The notes under the pieces: generated by a model
Seen by the model: the letters and a program-made list of their open reading frames with translations, nothing else
The model's database searches: none
Told to the model about the DNA's origin: nothing
DNA from: Azonexus sp.
Lineage (GTDB): Bacteria; Pseudomonadota; Gammaproteobacteria; Burkholderiales; Rhodocyclaceae
NCBI GenBank assembly: GCA_030691385.1
Contig: JAUYEI010000116.1
Span: 1 to 58,633 of the forward strand
DNA length: 58,633 nt
Direction: 5' to 3'
Shown: positions 46,877-57,799 of the stretch, in pieces
Position numbering within the stretch: position 1 is the first letter of the stretch
Layout: each line of letters begins with the position of its first letter
Program-made: the position numbers and the translations under genes

Positions 46877-47588
46877 CTTTCAGGCCGAGTGCCGACCAGT
46901 GCCCGGTGACCAGCACGGCGTCGGCGCTTTTCCGGTTCGGCAGGTCGAACCAGGGGATGTGACCGGCCGGGGCGTTGACCAGCTTGCCCTTGACCTTGAA
47001 TTCCATGACGCCATCCGGCGTGCAGAAGCGCATGCGGGTCATGGCATTGACGATGACGCGCAGCCTGGGCCAGCCACTCAGCTTGTCCGACCAGCCAGCC
47101 GGTTCGCTGCCCCAGAGGTTGAGGATGAATTCGCGGAAATTCGGGCCCTGCAGTGCGGCTTCGACCTCGCGCGCCAGCTCGCGGGCACGGGTGGCCGTCC
47201 ATTGCGGCAGCAAGCCGGCGTGGACCAGGCAGTATTCACCCTCGGTGTGGCAGATCGGCTGATGACGTAGCCAGGCTAGCAGTTCATCGCAGTCCGGGGC
47301 GTCGAGGATATCCTGCAGCGTGTCGTCCTTGCCGCGAAACTTGGCACCACCCTCGGCGACCATCAGCAGGTAGAGATCATGATTGCCGAGCACGGTGATG
47401 GCTGCCTGCCCCAGGGACTTGATCAGGCGCAGCGTTTCCAGCGAATGCGGGCCGCGGTTGACCAGATCGCCGACCAGCCACAGGCGGTCGCTGGCCGGGT
47501 CGAAGGCGCAACGCTCGAGAAGTCGCTGGAGCGAGTCGTAGCAACCCTGGATGTCGCCGATGGCGTAGGTGCTCACTGCTACGGTCAA
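46746..47588 (-). CDS. apaH: Symmetrical bis(5'-nucleosyl)-tetraphosphatase
   Basis: A 280-residue metallophosphatase that splits Ap4A into ADP. Motifs YAIGDIQGCYDSL, WLVGDLVNRGPHS, VLGNHDLYLL, and VHAGLLPQW carry the metal ligands. It overlaps the acyltransferase gene at the 3' ends for 131 bp, an unusually long convergent overlap. A GTG inside AVSTYAIGD is an alternative start. Confidence 0.94.
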   Translation of the reverse strand: MTVAVSTYAIGDIQGCYDSLQRLLERCAFDPASDRLWLVGDLVNRGPHSLETLRLIKSLGQAAITVLGNHDLYLLMVAEGGAKFRGKDDTLQDILDAPDCDELLAWLRHQPICHTEGEYCLVHAGLLPQWTATRARELAREVEAALQGPNFREFILNLWGSEPAGWSDKLSGWPRLRVIVNAMTRMRFCTPDGVMEFKVKGKLVNAPAGHIPWFDLPNRKSADAVLVTGHWSALGLKVTPNLLALDSGCLWGGHLTAVRLEDRQVFQVDCSPAEVQPPKR

Positions 47589-47612
47589 CCGGAAAAAATG
47601 GCCAAAATTGAA
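47581..47612 (+). repeat. ACGGTCAACCGG repeat, site 5
   Basis: An exact 12-mer (47581-47592), preceded by T and followed by AAAAAATGGCCAAAATTG. It lies at the start of the apaH gene, in the gap before the glmS 3' remnant. Confidence 0.78.
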
Positions 47613-47625
47613 ATGTCCGCTTTGG

Positions 47626-47668
47626 CTATTCGACCGTCACCGACTTCGCCAGATTTCGTGGCTTGTAG
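47626..47668 (-). pseudogene. Stray glmS 3'-end fragment
   Basis: On the minus strand this reads [13 protein letters not shown] then stop TAG, the same last 12 residues as glmS ([13 protein letters not shown], stop TGA at 47757), but with several silent changes and a different stop. It is therefore a diverged second copy, not a recent duplication. No further glmS sequence is attached. The site at the end of glmS is the known target of Tn7-type elements. Confidence 0.7.
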
Positions 47669-47693
47669 CTTCGGCCGGCCACTGCCGTGGCCT

Positions 47694-47714
47694 TAACCCG
47701 GCAATGCCGGGTTA
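47694..47714. terminator. Hairpin between the two glmS 3' ends
   Basis: Perfect palindrome TAACCCGGC AAT GCCGGGTTA (9 bp arms). It lies downstream of glmS on the minus strand. No strong T-run follows, so it may be a weak terminator or a different DNA site. Confidence 0.5.
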
Positions 47715-47756
47715 GCCTGCGCTGCAAACCGCGCGACGGAGTCTTGTACTCAGCCA

Positions 47757-49580
<1,824 letters not shown>

Positions 49581-49650
49581 ATTAGTAGTTGGTTTCTAGT
49601 AGTTAGAGGTTGGAGGAAGGGCTTGCTAATAACTAATGACCAGCAACTAG
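49581..49650. repeat. Imperfect inverted repeat between epimerase and glmS
   Basis: Two arms of about 25 bp (49581-49605 and 49626-49650), each with TAG-rich motifs such as TAGTAGTT and CTAATAACTAATGACC, pair with about two thirds identity. It covers the glmS/epimerase gap and includes the epimerase stop codon. May be a terminator or a small repeat; weak. Confidence 0.4.
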
Positions 49651-50654
49651 ATACGGTAGTACTCACGATACCACGCGATGAAACGATTGACGCCTTCCTG
49701 GACCGGCGTGCCCGGGACGAAACCAACCCAGTCATTGAGTAGATCGGTGTTGGCGTAGGTGGCCGGAACGTCGCCATCCTGCAACGGCAACAGGCGCTTT
49801 TCAGCCTTCTGGCCGAGGGCATTTTCGATGGCGCCGATGAAGTCGAGCAATTGCACCGGGTTGTTGTTGCCGATGTTGAAGACGCGGTAAGGCGCGTTGC
49901 TGGTCGCCGGATCGGCGGAAATCGCGTCATATTCCGCGTTGACCGCAGCATTCTTGTCGAGCACGCGGATGACGCCCTCGACGATGTCATCGACGTAGGT
50001 GAAATCGCGCTGCATGTTGCCGAAGTTGAAGACGTCGATGGGCCGACCTTCAAGAATGGCCTTGGTGAACAGGAAAAGCGCCATGTCCGGCCGGCCCCAT
50101 GGGCCATAGACCGTGAAGAAGCGCAGGCCGGTGGTCGGCAGGCCGTAGAGGTGGCTGTAAGTGTGCGCCATCAGCTCGTTGGCCTTCTTGGTCGCGGCGT
50201 ACAGGCTGACCGGGTGATCGACGCTGTCGTGCTCGGAGAACGGCATCCTGGTGTTGCCGCCATAGACGCTGGAGCTCGAGGCATAGACCAGATGCTGCAC
50301 CTTGTGGTGCCGGCAGCCTTCGAGAATGTTGGTGAAGCCGACGATGTTGCTCTCGATATAGGCGTGCGGATTTTGCAGCGAGTAGCGAACGCCGGCCTGG
50401 GCAGCCAGGTGGATGACCTTGTCGAATTTCTCGTCGGCGAACAACTTGTCCATGCCGGCGCGGTCGGCCACGTCGAGCTTGACGAAGCGGAAATTCGAAT
50501 GCGACGTCAGACGTTTGAGGCGATTTTCCTTGAGCGAGACTTCGTAGTAATCGTTCAGGTTGTCGAGACCGACCACTTCGTCGCCGCGCGCCAGCAGGCG
50601 CAGTGAGGCGGTTGAACCGATAAATCCGGCGGCGCCGGTAACAAGAATTTTCAC
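49647..50654 (-). CDS. NAD-dependent nucleotide-sugar epimerase (UDP-glucuronate 4-epimerase-like)
   Basis: A 335-residue extended [26 protein letters not shown] with NAD site, [50 protein letters not shown]. The [13 protein letters not shown] region and [14 protein letters not shown] are typical of UDP-glucuronate 4-epimerases (GalA for LPS or capsule). Close to glmS and the LPS-core genes, which fits envelope sugar synthesis. Confidence 0.92.
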   Translation of the reverse strand: MKILVTGAAGFIGSTASLRLLARGDEVVGLDNLNDYYEVSLKENRLKRLTSHSNFRFVKLDVADRAGMDKLFADEKFDKVIHLAAQAGVRYSLQNPHAYIESNIVGFTNILEGCRHHKVQHLVYASSSSVYGGNTRMPFSEHDSVDHPVSLYAATKKANELMAHTYSHLYGLPTTGLRFFTVYGPWGRPDMALFLFTKAILEGRPIDVFNFGNMQRDFTYVDDIVEGVIRVLDKNAAVNAEYDAISADPATSNAPYRVFNIGNNNPVQLLDFIGAIENALGQKAEKRLLPLQDGDVPATYANTDLLNDWVGFVPGTPVQEGVNRFIAWYREYYRI

Positions 50655-50809
50655 GGAATTGCCCTGAAGAAAAGTGGCCAGATTTTATCGCAGTACAGCA
50701 TCAAAATTATGACACTTGCGCATATTCAGTCGGCAGCGCGCAATTGAAAGTGGCTGAGGCATGCCGGCATTTATAATTCCGGCTTCGAAAATCGTGATTT
50801 TATCCGTCG

Positions 50810-51763
50810 ATGCGCATTTTGATCGTGAAAACTTCCTCGCTCGGCGACGTTATCCATAACCTGCCCGTGGTCAGCGACATCCGGCGGCAATTTCCGGATG
50901 CTGTGGTCGACTGGTGCGTGGAAGAGAGTTTCGCCGCCATTCCGCGCCTGCATCCCGAGGTTGGCAAGATCATTCCGGTCGCCATCCGGCGCTGGCGCAA
51001 AAATATTTTCAAGGCGGCCACTTGGCGGGAGATTGCCGAATTTCGTCGTGGCTTGCAGGCAGTGTCTTACGATGCCGTTGTGGACACTCAGGGCTTGCTC
51101 AAAAGTGCGCTGATGGCCAGTCAGGCCCATGGCCCGGTGCTGGGTTATGCCGCCGATTCGGCGCGCGAACCGATGGCCGCCCGATTTTACGACCGGAAAT
51201 TCAGCGTTTCCCGCGAACTGCACGCCGTCGTCCGCAACCGCCGGCTGGCCGCTGCCGCGCTGGGCTATTCAACTGATGGCGAGCCCGATTACGGTATCGA
51301 AGCGGCGCCAGCCGGATTCGCCTGGCTACCGCATCGACCCTATGTCGTCTTCCTGACCGCCACCAGTCGTGACGACAAGCTGTGGCCGGAAGCGAACTGG
51401 CTGGCCTTGGGGCAGCAACTGAATGCACAGGGAATCAGTGCGGTTCTGCCCGGCGGCAGCCCGATCGAACGCGAGCGGGCGAATCGGCTGGCGGCAGGGA
51501 TTCCCGGTGCCATGGCAGCGCCGGCCATGAACATCCCCGATCTGGCCGCCCTGCTCGCTGGCGGACGCGCCGCAGTCGGTGTCGATACCGGCCTGACCCA
51601 TCTCGCCGTTGCCCTCAAGGTGCCGACCGTTGCGCTGTACACGGCGACCGATCCCGGCCTGACTGGCGTCCTTGGCGTCGGTTTTCACCGCAATCTGGGC
51701 GGCAAGGAGCTGATTCCATCGCCGGCTGCCGTCCTCGCCGAATTGCAGTCGGCACTCGCCTGA
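50810..51763 (+). CDS. waaC: Lipopolysaccharide heptosyltransferase I
   Basis: A 317-residue GT9-family enzyme that adds the first heptose to Kdo2-lipid A. MRILIVKTSSLGDVIHNLPVVSDIRRQFPDA at the start, FLTATSRDDKLWPEANWLAL near 180, GGRAAVGVDTGLTHLAVALKVPTVALYTATDPGLTG near 247. Its stop overlaps the waaA start. Confidence 0.94.
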   Translation: MRILIVKTSSLGDVIHNLPVVSDIRRQFPDAVVDWCVEESFAAIPRLHPEVGKIIPVAIRRWRKNIFKAATWREIAEFRRGLQAVSYDAVVDTQGLLKSALMASQAHGPVLGYAADSAREPMAARFYDRKFSVSRELHAVVRNRRLAAAALGYSTDGEPDYGIEAAPAGFAWLPHRPYVVFLTATSRDDKLWPEANWLALGQQLNAQGISAVLPGGSPIERERANRLAAGIPGAMAAPAMNIPDLAALLAGGRAAVGVDTGLTHLAVALKVPTVALYTATDPGLTGVLGVGFHRNLGGKELIPSPAAVLAELQSALA

Positions 51764-53022
51764 TGCTGCGTTTCTTCTATTCACTGCTGCTTTACCTGAT
51801 CACGCCGCTGATCTGGCTCCGCCTGCTCTGGCGCAGCCGCAAGCAGCCGGAATATCTCCAGCATCTCGGCGAGCGCTACGGTTTTTATCGCCAGCCGGTG
51901 CCGGCAAAGCTGATCTGGGTGCACGCCGTCTCGGTCGGTGAAACCCGCGCCGCCCAGCCGCTGATCGAAGGCTTGCAGGCGCGCTGGCCGGAGCATCGCA
52001 TCCTGCTTACCGGCATGACGCCGACCGGCCGCGATGCCGGGCAGCAGGTTTATGGCGGCAGGGTTATTCAAGCCTATCTGCCCTACGATTACCCGGGCGC
52101 GACCGACCGTTTCTTCCGCCATTTTTCGCCGGCTTTCGGCGTGCTCATGGAAACGGAAATCTGGCCCAATCTGCTGGCGACCGGCAAGCGCCGCAAAGTG
52201 CCGATTTTCCTCGCCAATGCGCGGCTTTCCGTACGTTCAGCTCGTGGTTACGGGCGATTTTCGGCCTTGGCCGGGCCGGCTTTTTCGGCGCTGGCCGGCG
52301 TCGCCGCACAAACGGCCGGTGATGCCGAACGGATTGCAGAATTGGGCGCGACCGCCGTCGAGGTCTGCGGCAACCTCAAATTCGATGTCACCCCGCCCGC
52401 CGACAAACTCGCCCTCGGCCACGAATGGCGGGCAGTGATCGGCCAGCGACCGGTCTGGCTGGCCGCCAGCACGCGTGAAGGCGAGGAGCCGCTGGTGCTT
52501 GAGGCATGGCACAAGGTGGCCATTCCCGATGCCTTGCTCGTGCTCGTGCCGCGTCATCCGCAGCGTTTCGACGAAGTGGCCGGCTTGCTGGAGCAGCAGG
52601 GCTTGCGTTCTGTCAGGCGTAGCCAAAGCCTGCCGGCGGCCGACACACAGGTCTGGCTTGGCGACAGCATGGGCGAAATGGCAGCTTATTTTGCGCTGGC
52701 CGATCTGGCCTTCATCGGCGGCAGTCTGCTGCCGCTCGGCGGACAGAATCTGATCGAGGCAGCGGCTTGCGACTGTCCGGTCGTCGTCGGGCCGCATACC
52801 TTCAATTTCAAGCAGGCGACCGAGGATGCGATTGCGGCCGGTGCCGCGCTGCGTGTGGACAACCCGGAAATGCTGGCTGCCACGGTCAACCGGATTTTTG
52901 GTCAAAAAATGAAATTGGCTGAAATGCGGGCAGCGGCGGGATTGTTCGCCCGCGCCCATCAGGGCGCGGCTGGGCGGATGCTGGCGCTTATAGCGCGCTG
53001 GACGGATCGAGCAGTGCGTTGA
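51763..53022 (+). CDS. waaA: 3-deoxy-D-manno-octulosonic-acid transferase
   Basis: A 419-residue GT30 enzyme that adds Kdo to lipid A. N-terminal membrane anchor FYSLLLYLITPLIWLRLLW, HAVSVGETRAAQPLIEGLQ, METEIWPNLL, GGSLLPLGGQNLIEAAAC. ATG 51763 overlaps the waaC stop (TGATG). Contains repeat site 52882-52893 in ATVNRIFGQKM. The 3' end overlaps tolC convergently by 35 bp. Confidence 0.95.
   Translation: MLRFFYSLLLYLITPLIWLRLLWRSRKQPEYLQHLGERYGFYRQPVPAKLIWVHAVSVGETRAAQPLIEGLQARWPEHRILLTGMTPTGRDAGQQVYGGRVIQAYLPYDYPGATDRFFRHFSPAFGVLMETEIWPNLLATGKRRKVPIFLANARLSVRSARGYGRFSALAGPAFSALAGVAAQTAGDAERIAELGATAVEVCGNLKFDVTPPADKLALGHEWRAVIGQRPVWLAASTREGEEPLVLEAWHKVAIPDALLVLVPRHPQRFDEVAGLLEQQGLRSVRRSQSLPAADTQVWLGDSMGEMAAYFALADLAFIGGSLLPLGGQNLIEAAACDCPVVVGPHTFNFKQATEDAIAAGAALRVDNPEMLAATVNRIFGQKMKLAEMRAAAGLFARAHQGAAGRMLALIARWTDRAVR
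52882..52893 (+). repeat. ACGGTCAACCGG repeat, site 6 (inside waaA)
   Basis: An exact 12-mer, preceded by C and followed by ATTTTTGGTCAAAAAATG. Read as GCC ACG GTC AAC CGG (ATVNR), the same frame as in patB. Confidence 0.78.
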
Positions 53023-54325
53023 TCTGGGCGACGTCGTCTTCGCCCAAGGAACCCGTTGCCGCCTTCAAGCGCAGTTGCGACAGCAGCGTGTCGAGCGTGA
53101 CCCTGACCAGATCGCGTCGCGTGACATAGACCTGGTTTTCGGCGTTCAGGACGTCGATATTGATGCGCACGCCGACTTCGTAACCCAGCTTGTTCGATTC
53201 GAGGGCCGATTGCGACGACACCAGTGCGGCCTTCAGGGCCTTGACCTGAGCCAGGCCATTGGTAACACCGAGATAATACTGGCGCGCCGACTGCGCGGCG
53301 CTACGGCGGGCGGCATCAAGGCCGGATTGCGCCGCTGTGCGGTTGGCGGCCGCCTCGCGCTGGCGCGAAACGGTCAGGCCCCCTTGAAAAAGCGGGACGT
53401 TGAGTTGCAGGCCGATGTTGGTGTAATCGGTTTCAAATGGGGTCTGCCCAACGCCAGAAATGAAACCGTAAGACTTCGAATGACCCTGATTGGCCACCAG
53501 ATCAAGCGTCGGGTAGTGGCCGGCGCGCTGCTTGTCTACTTCGCGTGCCGCGATGTCGGCAACGGCCTGCTGGACCTGCACGGGAATGCTGTCCTTCTCG
53601 GCGGCAGCAACCCACTGGCTCATGTCGCTGGGCTGCGGCATGGTCAGTTTGGCCTCCTTGTGCGTCGTCGCCAGATTGCCCGGCATCTTGCCGATAATCG
53701 ACTGCAAGGCATGTTGCTTGATCTCGAAATCGCTTTCAGCGGCGATCTCCTGAGCCGAGGCCAGATCGTAGCGGGCCTGTGCTTCGTGCGAATCGGTGAT
53801 GGTCGCGGTGCCGATCTCGAAATTCTTCTTGGCCGACTCCAGTTGCCGGGCGACGGCCGTCTTGTTGGCGCGCACGGCCTTGAGATTTTCGACGGCGTAG
53901 ATCGCATCGAAATAGGCTTGCGCCACGCGCAGGATCAGATCCTGGCGAGCCTGAACGAAATTGGCCTCGGCCTGTGCCACCTGCAGTTTGGACTGGTCGT
54001 AGGAAACCCAGTTCTGCCAGCGGAACAAGGGCTGCGACAGGGTTAGCTGGTAGCCGTTGGAGTTGAATTGCGGCTTGGAGAGTGTCGGGCCGTTATGGGC
54101 CGAAATCTCGTTCTTGTTCCACACCGTATTGCCCGACAGCGTCAGGCTGGGCAACAGGCCGGCCAGGCCCTGCGGTGCTTTTTCGCGACCGGCCTCGAGC
54201 GTTGCCCGAGCCGCGGCAAAGGTCGGGTCGTTGTCCTGGGCATCGCGATAGACCTGCATGAGGTCGGCAGCAAACAGCGGGGAGGCGAGCAGCGGAGAGA
54301 CGAGCAACCAGGCGATTTTTTTCAT
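52988..54325 (-). CDS. tolC: TolC-family outer membrane efflux protein
   Basis: A 445-residue outer-membrane channel with signal peptide MKKIAWLLVSPLLASPLFA. Two OEP repeats with paired coiled coils; ADLMQVYRDAQDNDPTF at the start, QPLFRWQNWVSYDQSKLQVAQAEANFVQARQDL, LNVPLFQGGLTVSRQREAAANRTAAQSGL, and LNAENQVYVTRRDLVRVTLD are typical. It forms an operon with the pcm-like and rhodanese genes, as in many proteobacteria. Confidence 0.94.
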   Translation of the reverse strand: MKKIAWLLVSPLLASPLFAADLMQVYRDAQDNDPTFAAARATLEAGREKAPQGLAGLLPSLTLSGNTVWNKNEISAHNGPTLSKPQFNSNGYQLTLSQPLFRWQNWVSYDQSKLQVAQAEANFVQARQDLILRVAQAYFDAIYAVENLKAVRANKTAVARQLESAKKNFEIGTATITDSHEAQARYDLASAQEIAAESDFEIKQHALQSIIGKMPGNLATTHKEAKLTMPQPSDMSQWVAAAEKDSIPVQVQQAVADIAAREVDKQRAGHYPTLDLVANQGHSKSYGFISGVGQTPFETDYTNIGLQLNVPLFQGGLTVSRQREAAANRTAAQSGLDAARRSAAQSARQYYLGVTNGLAQVKALKAALVSSQSALESNKLGYEVGVRINIDVLNAENQVYVTRRDLVRVTLDTLLSQLRLKAATGSLGEDDVAQINALLDPSSAL

Positions 54326-54332
54326 GCCAACC

Positions 54333-54656
54333 TCAATAACGACGCATGCTGGAATCGACTTCGCCGGCCCATGCCTCGACGCCGCCCATCAGGTTATAGA
54401 CCGCGCCGTAGCCCTTGCGCTCGAGGAACATGGCGACCTGCATGCTGCGGCCACCGTGATGGCAGATGACGACGACGTCCTGCCCGGGGTCGATTTCGTC
54501 GCAACGGACCGGCACCAGATGCATGGGAATATTCTGCGATCCTGCCAGCTGGCAAAGCTCAATTTCCCAGGGTTCGCGCACGTCGAGCAGAACGGGGCTG
54601 GGCCGGCTTTCGTCGGCCAGCCATTCGGCAAGTTGTTGGGCGCGAACCTGTTGCAT
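54333..54656 (-). CDS. Rhodanese-domain sulfurtransferase
   Basis: A 107-residue single rhodanese domain. VLLDVREPWEIELCQLAG and active-site Cys in VVVICHHGGRSMQVAMFL. Overlaps the pcm-like stop (TGATG), so co-translated. Lies upstream of tolC by 7 bp. Confidence 0.9.
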   Translation of the reverse strand: MQQVRAQQLAEWLADESRPSPVLLDVREPWEIELCQLAGSQNIPMHLVPVRCDEIDPGQDVVVICHHGGRSMQVAMFLERKGYGAVYNLMGGVEAWAGEVDSSMRRY

Positions 54657-55309
54657 CAGAACGAGAAACTATCCTTGGCGGTGATGCCGTCGAGCGCCGG
54701 AATGACCGTTTCGAACAGGTTGACCGTGTTGTAGATGCCGTCGGCCGTGCAGGTGATCAACTGGGCTTCCATGACCGGGGCTTCGCCGACGACGACAGCC
54801 AGCCGGCCGCCGACACGCAGTTGCTTGAGCAGGGCAGCGGGGACGGCCGGGAGGGAGCCGGAAACGACGATGGCGTCGTAGGGGCCGCGCTGGACCCAGC
54901 CATTGGCGCCGTCGCCAAGTTCGACGGTGACGTTGGCGACACCGGCGCGCTCGAGATTCTGTTTGGCAATATCGACCAGCGCCGGGCGGCTTTCAACGGT
55001 CACCACGTGCTCGGCGCGGGCGGCCAGCAGGGCGGCCATGTAGCCGCTGCCGGTGCCGATTTCAAGAACCCGGTCGGTATTCTTGAGGCCCAGTTCCTGC
55101 AGCATCTTGGCTTCGATCTTCGGCGCCAGCATCATCTGGCCGTTGCCGAGCGGGATTTCCATGTCGGCAAAAGCCAGGTTGCGATAGGCCGGAGGAGCAA
55201 AATCCTCGCGCTTGACGACAAAGAGGAGGTCGAGAACCTGCGGATCCAGAACATCCCAGGGACGGATCTGCTGTTCGATCATGTTGAAGCGCGCTTGCTC
55301 GATGTTCAT
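54656..55309 (-). CDS. Protein-L-isoaspartate O-methyltransferase-like protein
   Basis: A 217-residue PCMT-type SAM methyltransferase. MIEQQIRPWDVLDPQVLDLL, EDFAPPAYRNLAFADMEIPLGNGQMM, VLEIGTGSGYMAALLAARAEHVV, and DAIVVSGSLPAVPAALLKQL. The third block has VSGS where typical PCMTs have VTAA, so it may have a different substrate; in many proteobacteria this version precedes tolC. A palindrome lies just upstream. Confidence 0.85.
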   Translation of the reverse strand: MNIEQARFNMIEQQIRPWDVLDPQVLDLLFVVKREDFAPPAYRNLAFADMEIPLGNGQMMLAPKIEAKMLQELGLKNTDRVLEIGTGSGYMAALLAARAEHVVTVESRPALVDIAKQNLERAGVANVTVELGDGANGWVQRGPYDAIVVSGSLPAVPAALLKQLRVGGRLAVVVGEAPVMEAQLITCTADGIYNTVNLFETVIPALDGITAKDSFSF

Positions 55310-55330
55310 TGGTGGGTCTCCGCAGACTGA

Positions 55331-55350
55331 ATATTAGCACAGGCTAATAT
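55331..55350. promoter_or_regulatory. Palindrome upstream of the pcm-rhodanese-tolC operon
   Basis: ATATTAGC ACAG GCTAATAT, 8 bp perfect arms, 22 bp upstream of the pcm-like start. It is different from the tetR operator. Could be an operator; the binding protein is unknown. Confidence 0.5.
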
Positions 55351-55371
55351 ATCGATTCCGACAAATCAAAA

Positions 55372-56016
55372 TTATACCTGACTCTCTTTTTCCGGCTTGC
55401 GCAAACCCTGGCGCAGCAGGTCCATATGTATGCCCAAATAGGTCTGCGGATCGCTCTCGGCGGTTTGGCAGCAACTCATCGAATAGCGCCAGATCAGCAG
55501 CATCAGAATGGGGGCGATGACCACGTCGACGGTGGTTTCGACGTCCATGCTGCGGAATTCGCCGCTGTCCATGCCACGGCGCAGGGCGCTGGCGACCAGT
55601 GCCCGGCCGCGACTGATGACGTTTTCGTAGTAGTAGCTGGCCAGTTCGGGGAAATTTCGTGCCTCAGCCACCATCAGCTTGGGGATGCCGGCAAAAGCGG
55701 TCTGGCCGATTTTTGTCCACCAATTCTGGAGCAGGAGTTCGAGCAGTTCAAAGCTGCAGCCACTATGTTTGGCCGCGATCGCCTCGTTTTCGGCAATGAC
55801 CGGGATGATCCCCTCCTGAATCACCGCCTTGAACAGCGCATCCTTGTTCTCGTAATAGAGATACAGCGTTCCTTTCGAAACGCCGGCGCGCGCAGCGACA
55901 TCTTCCAGACGGGTGGCGGCGAAGCCTTTGTCGACGAACAGATGAAGCGCCGCTTCGAGAAGTTCGGAGGGGCGGGCTTCCTTGCGTCGCTTGCGGGGAG
56001 GGGGGGTGGCAGACAT
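55372..56016 (-). CDS. TetR-family transcriptional regulator
   Basis: A 214-residue regulator. Basic N-terminus (RKRRKEARPSE), HTH region AALHLFVDKGFAATRLEDVAARAGVSKGTLYLYYENKDALF, and a ligand-binding C-terminal domain resembling AcrR/TetR_C with FAGIPKLMVAEARNFPELASYYYENVI. It is next to the pcm-rhodanese-tolC operon and probably controls it or itself, like AcrR/NalC-type efflux regulators. The start codon abuts a perfect inverted repeat. Confidence 0.9.
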   Translation of the reverse strand: MSATPPPRKRRKEARPSELLEAALHLFVDKGFAATRLEDVAARAGVSKGTLYLYYENKDALFKAVIQEGIIPVIAENEAIAAKHSGCSFELLELLLQNWWTKIGQTAFAGIPKLMVAEARNFPELASYYYENVISRGRALVASALRRGMDSGEFRSMDVETTVDVVIAPILMLLIWRYSMSCCQTAESDPQTYLGIHMDLLRQGLRKPEKESQV

Positions 56017-56050
56017 GGTAACTTAATGACTCGTTGGTCATTAAGTTACC
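56017..56050. promoter_or_regulatory. TetR operator
   Basis: GGTAACTTAATGAC TCGTTG GTCATTAAGTTACC: perfect 14 bp arms with a 6 bp spacer. The left arm touches the regulator's ATG (56016), leaving no room for a standard ribosome-binding site, so bound regulator would block its own start and the transcript may be leaderless. Confidence 0.88.
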
Positions 56051-56068
56051 ATCGTGGCTGCTTTCCGG

Positions 56069-57541
56069 TCAACGACCTTCCTTGATCAGGCGACCGCCCG
56101 AGGGCTGGATGGGCCGGGCGTTGTTCTTGTAGAGCCGGCTGAAAATATTGATCTGGTCAGCCGAAACCTGCACCGGCTGCTTCATGACCAGCCACAGCAC
56201 GCCTTCGGAACAGGGCGGCGTAGTCAGCGAACCCATGTAAGTGTAGTAGTTGCGGGCGGTCGGCAGCAGGGTGTTGAGGTCGATCGTGGTAGTCGGTGGC
56301 GCCACTGGCAGGTTCTTTTCCAGCGGCATGTTGTTCCATAGCGTCTGGATGAAAGCGTTTTCCGTGCCGCGTTCGAGCAGCACGGCGACAACGGCGAGCT
56401 GGCCATCGTCGGCCTTGTGCACGAGGTGGGCGACCATGTCGAAGCGCTGGCCATTGACCTTTTCTTCCGACGGGCGATGGAAATGGAACTGGACCAGTTC
56501 GTAGGTCTTGCCGGTCAGCGAAATCGAGCTCTCGCCGATTTCGACCTGAACCGTGTGGCCGTTGTCGATGATGCGGAAGGTCGATGGCTGGTAATTGAAC
56601 TTGATCGGTTCCAGATCGACCTTGATGCCATCCTTGATGTCGATCGGCGACTGCCGCTGGCCAATGGCGCAAACCTTGTTTTTCTGGTCGAGCTTGGCCC
56701 AGTTTTCCGGGCCGCCGGCGCCTTCGTAATCCCAGTGGATGTGCGCATGCTGCACGGCCGGTTCGCTGTGGGCCAGTTCCAGCATGTAGCCTTCGGACTT
56801 GGGCGATTTTTTCGGTTTTGGTGCAGGCGCCTGGCTGGTGTGAACGATGACGGTCGCAGGCTTCGGCGCTGCCACCTTGGCCGGGGCCGGAGGCGGAGGA
56901 GGAGGCGGAGGAGGAGGCGGAGGAGGCGGAGGCGCTGCTTCCTTGGCACCTTCCATGGCCGCCCTGAGATTTGGCCTGATCGACGGAATCGCACTTTCCC
57001 GGGGGGCTGCGGCGCCATGCGATGCGTCGCTGGTTTTCACGGCCTCGGGCTTTTCGGCCTTGGCCATTTCCTTCTTGAGCATCGCCTCGTTGGCCGCTTT
57101 TAGCTGGCCGGCTGCCTCATTGGCCTTTTGGGCGATTTCGCCGGCGCCTTCCTTGGGCGGGCGACAAACTTCGCGCAGCACCTTGTCGTCCAGCGTGCCG
57201 GTGCGCACCGGCAGGTCGGTGCCCTTGATGTCTTCTTCGCGGACAACGTCGGTTTCATTTTTCTTGAAAATGCGCTTGATCGTGTTGGCGCTACGCGTCG
57301 AGCAGTCGTAGCGGGTAAATGCCTCAATGACGCGGTAGGGGGCGCCGGTGCGGCCATCCACCAGTTCTTTTTCGAGTACGACGCGTCCTTGGGCCTCAAC
57401 GATATTGCCGTCACGTTTCAGGCTGGTCCGGTTGAGTTCAATACGTTTGCCCGGTTCGGCTGAAATGGTTTGCCAGGCGGGCGCGGCGACAGCACCGAAA
57501 GGCAGGGCAAGCAGCAGGCTGGCGATCATCAATCGGCGCAT
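56069..57541 (-). CDS. Secreted alpha-carbonic anhydrase with adhesin-E-like domain and polyproline linker
   Basis: A 490-residue exported protein: signal peptide ([20 protein letters not shown]), an N-terminal region (about residues 22-130) resembling the surface-adhesin E fold ([30 protein letters not shown]), a long Ala/Lys linker with a run of 15 prolines near 215, then an alpha-CA domain (about 265-490) with HWDYEG, zinc-ligand histidines in [10 protein letters not shown] and VAHLVHK, and [14 protein letters not shown]. It likely converts CO2 to bicarbonate in the periplasm or outside. ATG 57541 follows GAGGAACC. The longer frame to 57619 has no signal peptide at its start. Confidence 0.9.
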   Translation of the reverse strand: MRRLMIASLLLALPFGAVAAPAWQTISAEPGKRIELNRTSLKRDGNIVEAQGRVVLEKELVDGRTGAPYRVIEAFTRYDCSTRSANTIKRIFKKNETDVVREEDIKGTDLPVRTGTLDDKVLREVCRPPKEGAGEIAQKANEAAGQLKAANEAMLKKEMAKAEKPEAVKTSDASHGAAAPRESAIPSIRPNLRAAMEGAKEAAPPPPPPPPPPPPPPPAPAKVAAPKPATVIVHTSQAPAPKPKKSPKSEGYMLELAHSEPAVQHAHIHWDYEGAGGPENWAKLDQKNKVCAIGQRQSPIDIKDGIKVDLEPIKFNYQPSTFRIIDNGHTVQVEIGESSISLTGKTYELVQFHFHRPSEEKVNGQRFDMVAHLVHKADDGQLAVVAVLLERGTENAFIQTLWNNMPLEKNLPVAPPTTTIDLNTLLPTARNYYTYMGSLTTPPCSEGVLWLVMKQPVQVSADQINIFSRLYKNNARPIQPSGGRLIKEGR

Positions 57542-57665
57542 CTTGGTTCCTCGTTTTCTCTTTGAATTCTGGCGCTTGTCGATGATATTTCGGCTGGCTT
57601 CGAGAAATCTTGAGTGCATTTTGTCATTCCTTGCATTTTGCCTGTATTTCCAGTAACTTGCAGCC

Positions 57666-57748
57666 TCTCGTTAGGGGTGCCCGACTCGATTCGGGCTGAG
57701 AATCACCCTTCGAACCTGACCGGGTCATGCCGTCGTAGGGAAACGAAC
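57666..57748 (+). promoter_or_regulatory. TPP (thiamin pyrophosphate) riboswitch
   Basis: The THI element is seen as TTAGGGGTGCCC, CTGAGA, ACCCTTCGAACCTGA, GGGTCATGCC and GGGAAACGAAC in the family order and spacing. It lies 52 bp before thiC, which thiamin pyrophosphate represses. Confidence 0.95.
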
Positions 57749-57799
57749 TTTGTTGCTCCTTGCCCGTCTTACCCCGCTGCATCCACGCAAGGAATATCC

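Noticed and set aside
47626..47756. Intact Tn7 attachment with an inserted element
   Set aside because: Only the glmS tail and a short palindrome are present; no Tn7 ends or tns genes are visible.
54719..54728. A further copy of the 12-mer in the pcm-like gene (GGTTGACCGT)
   Set aside because: It matches only 10 bases and lacks the A/T tail.
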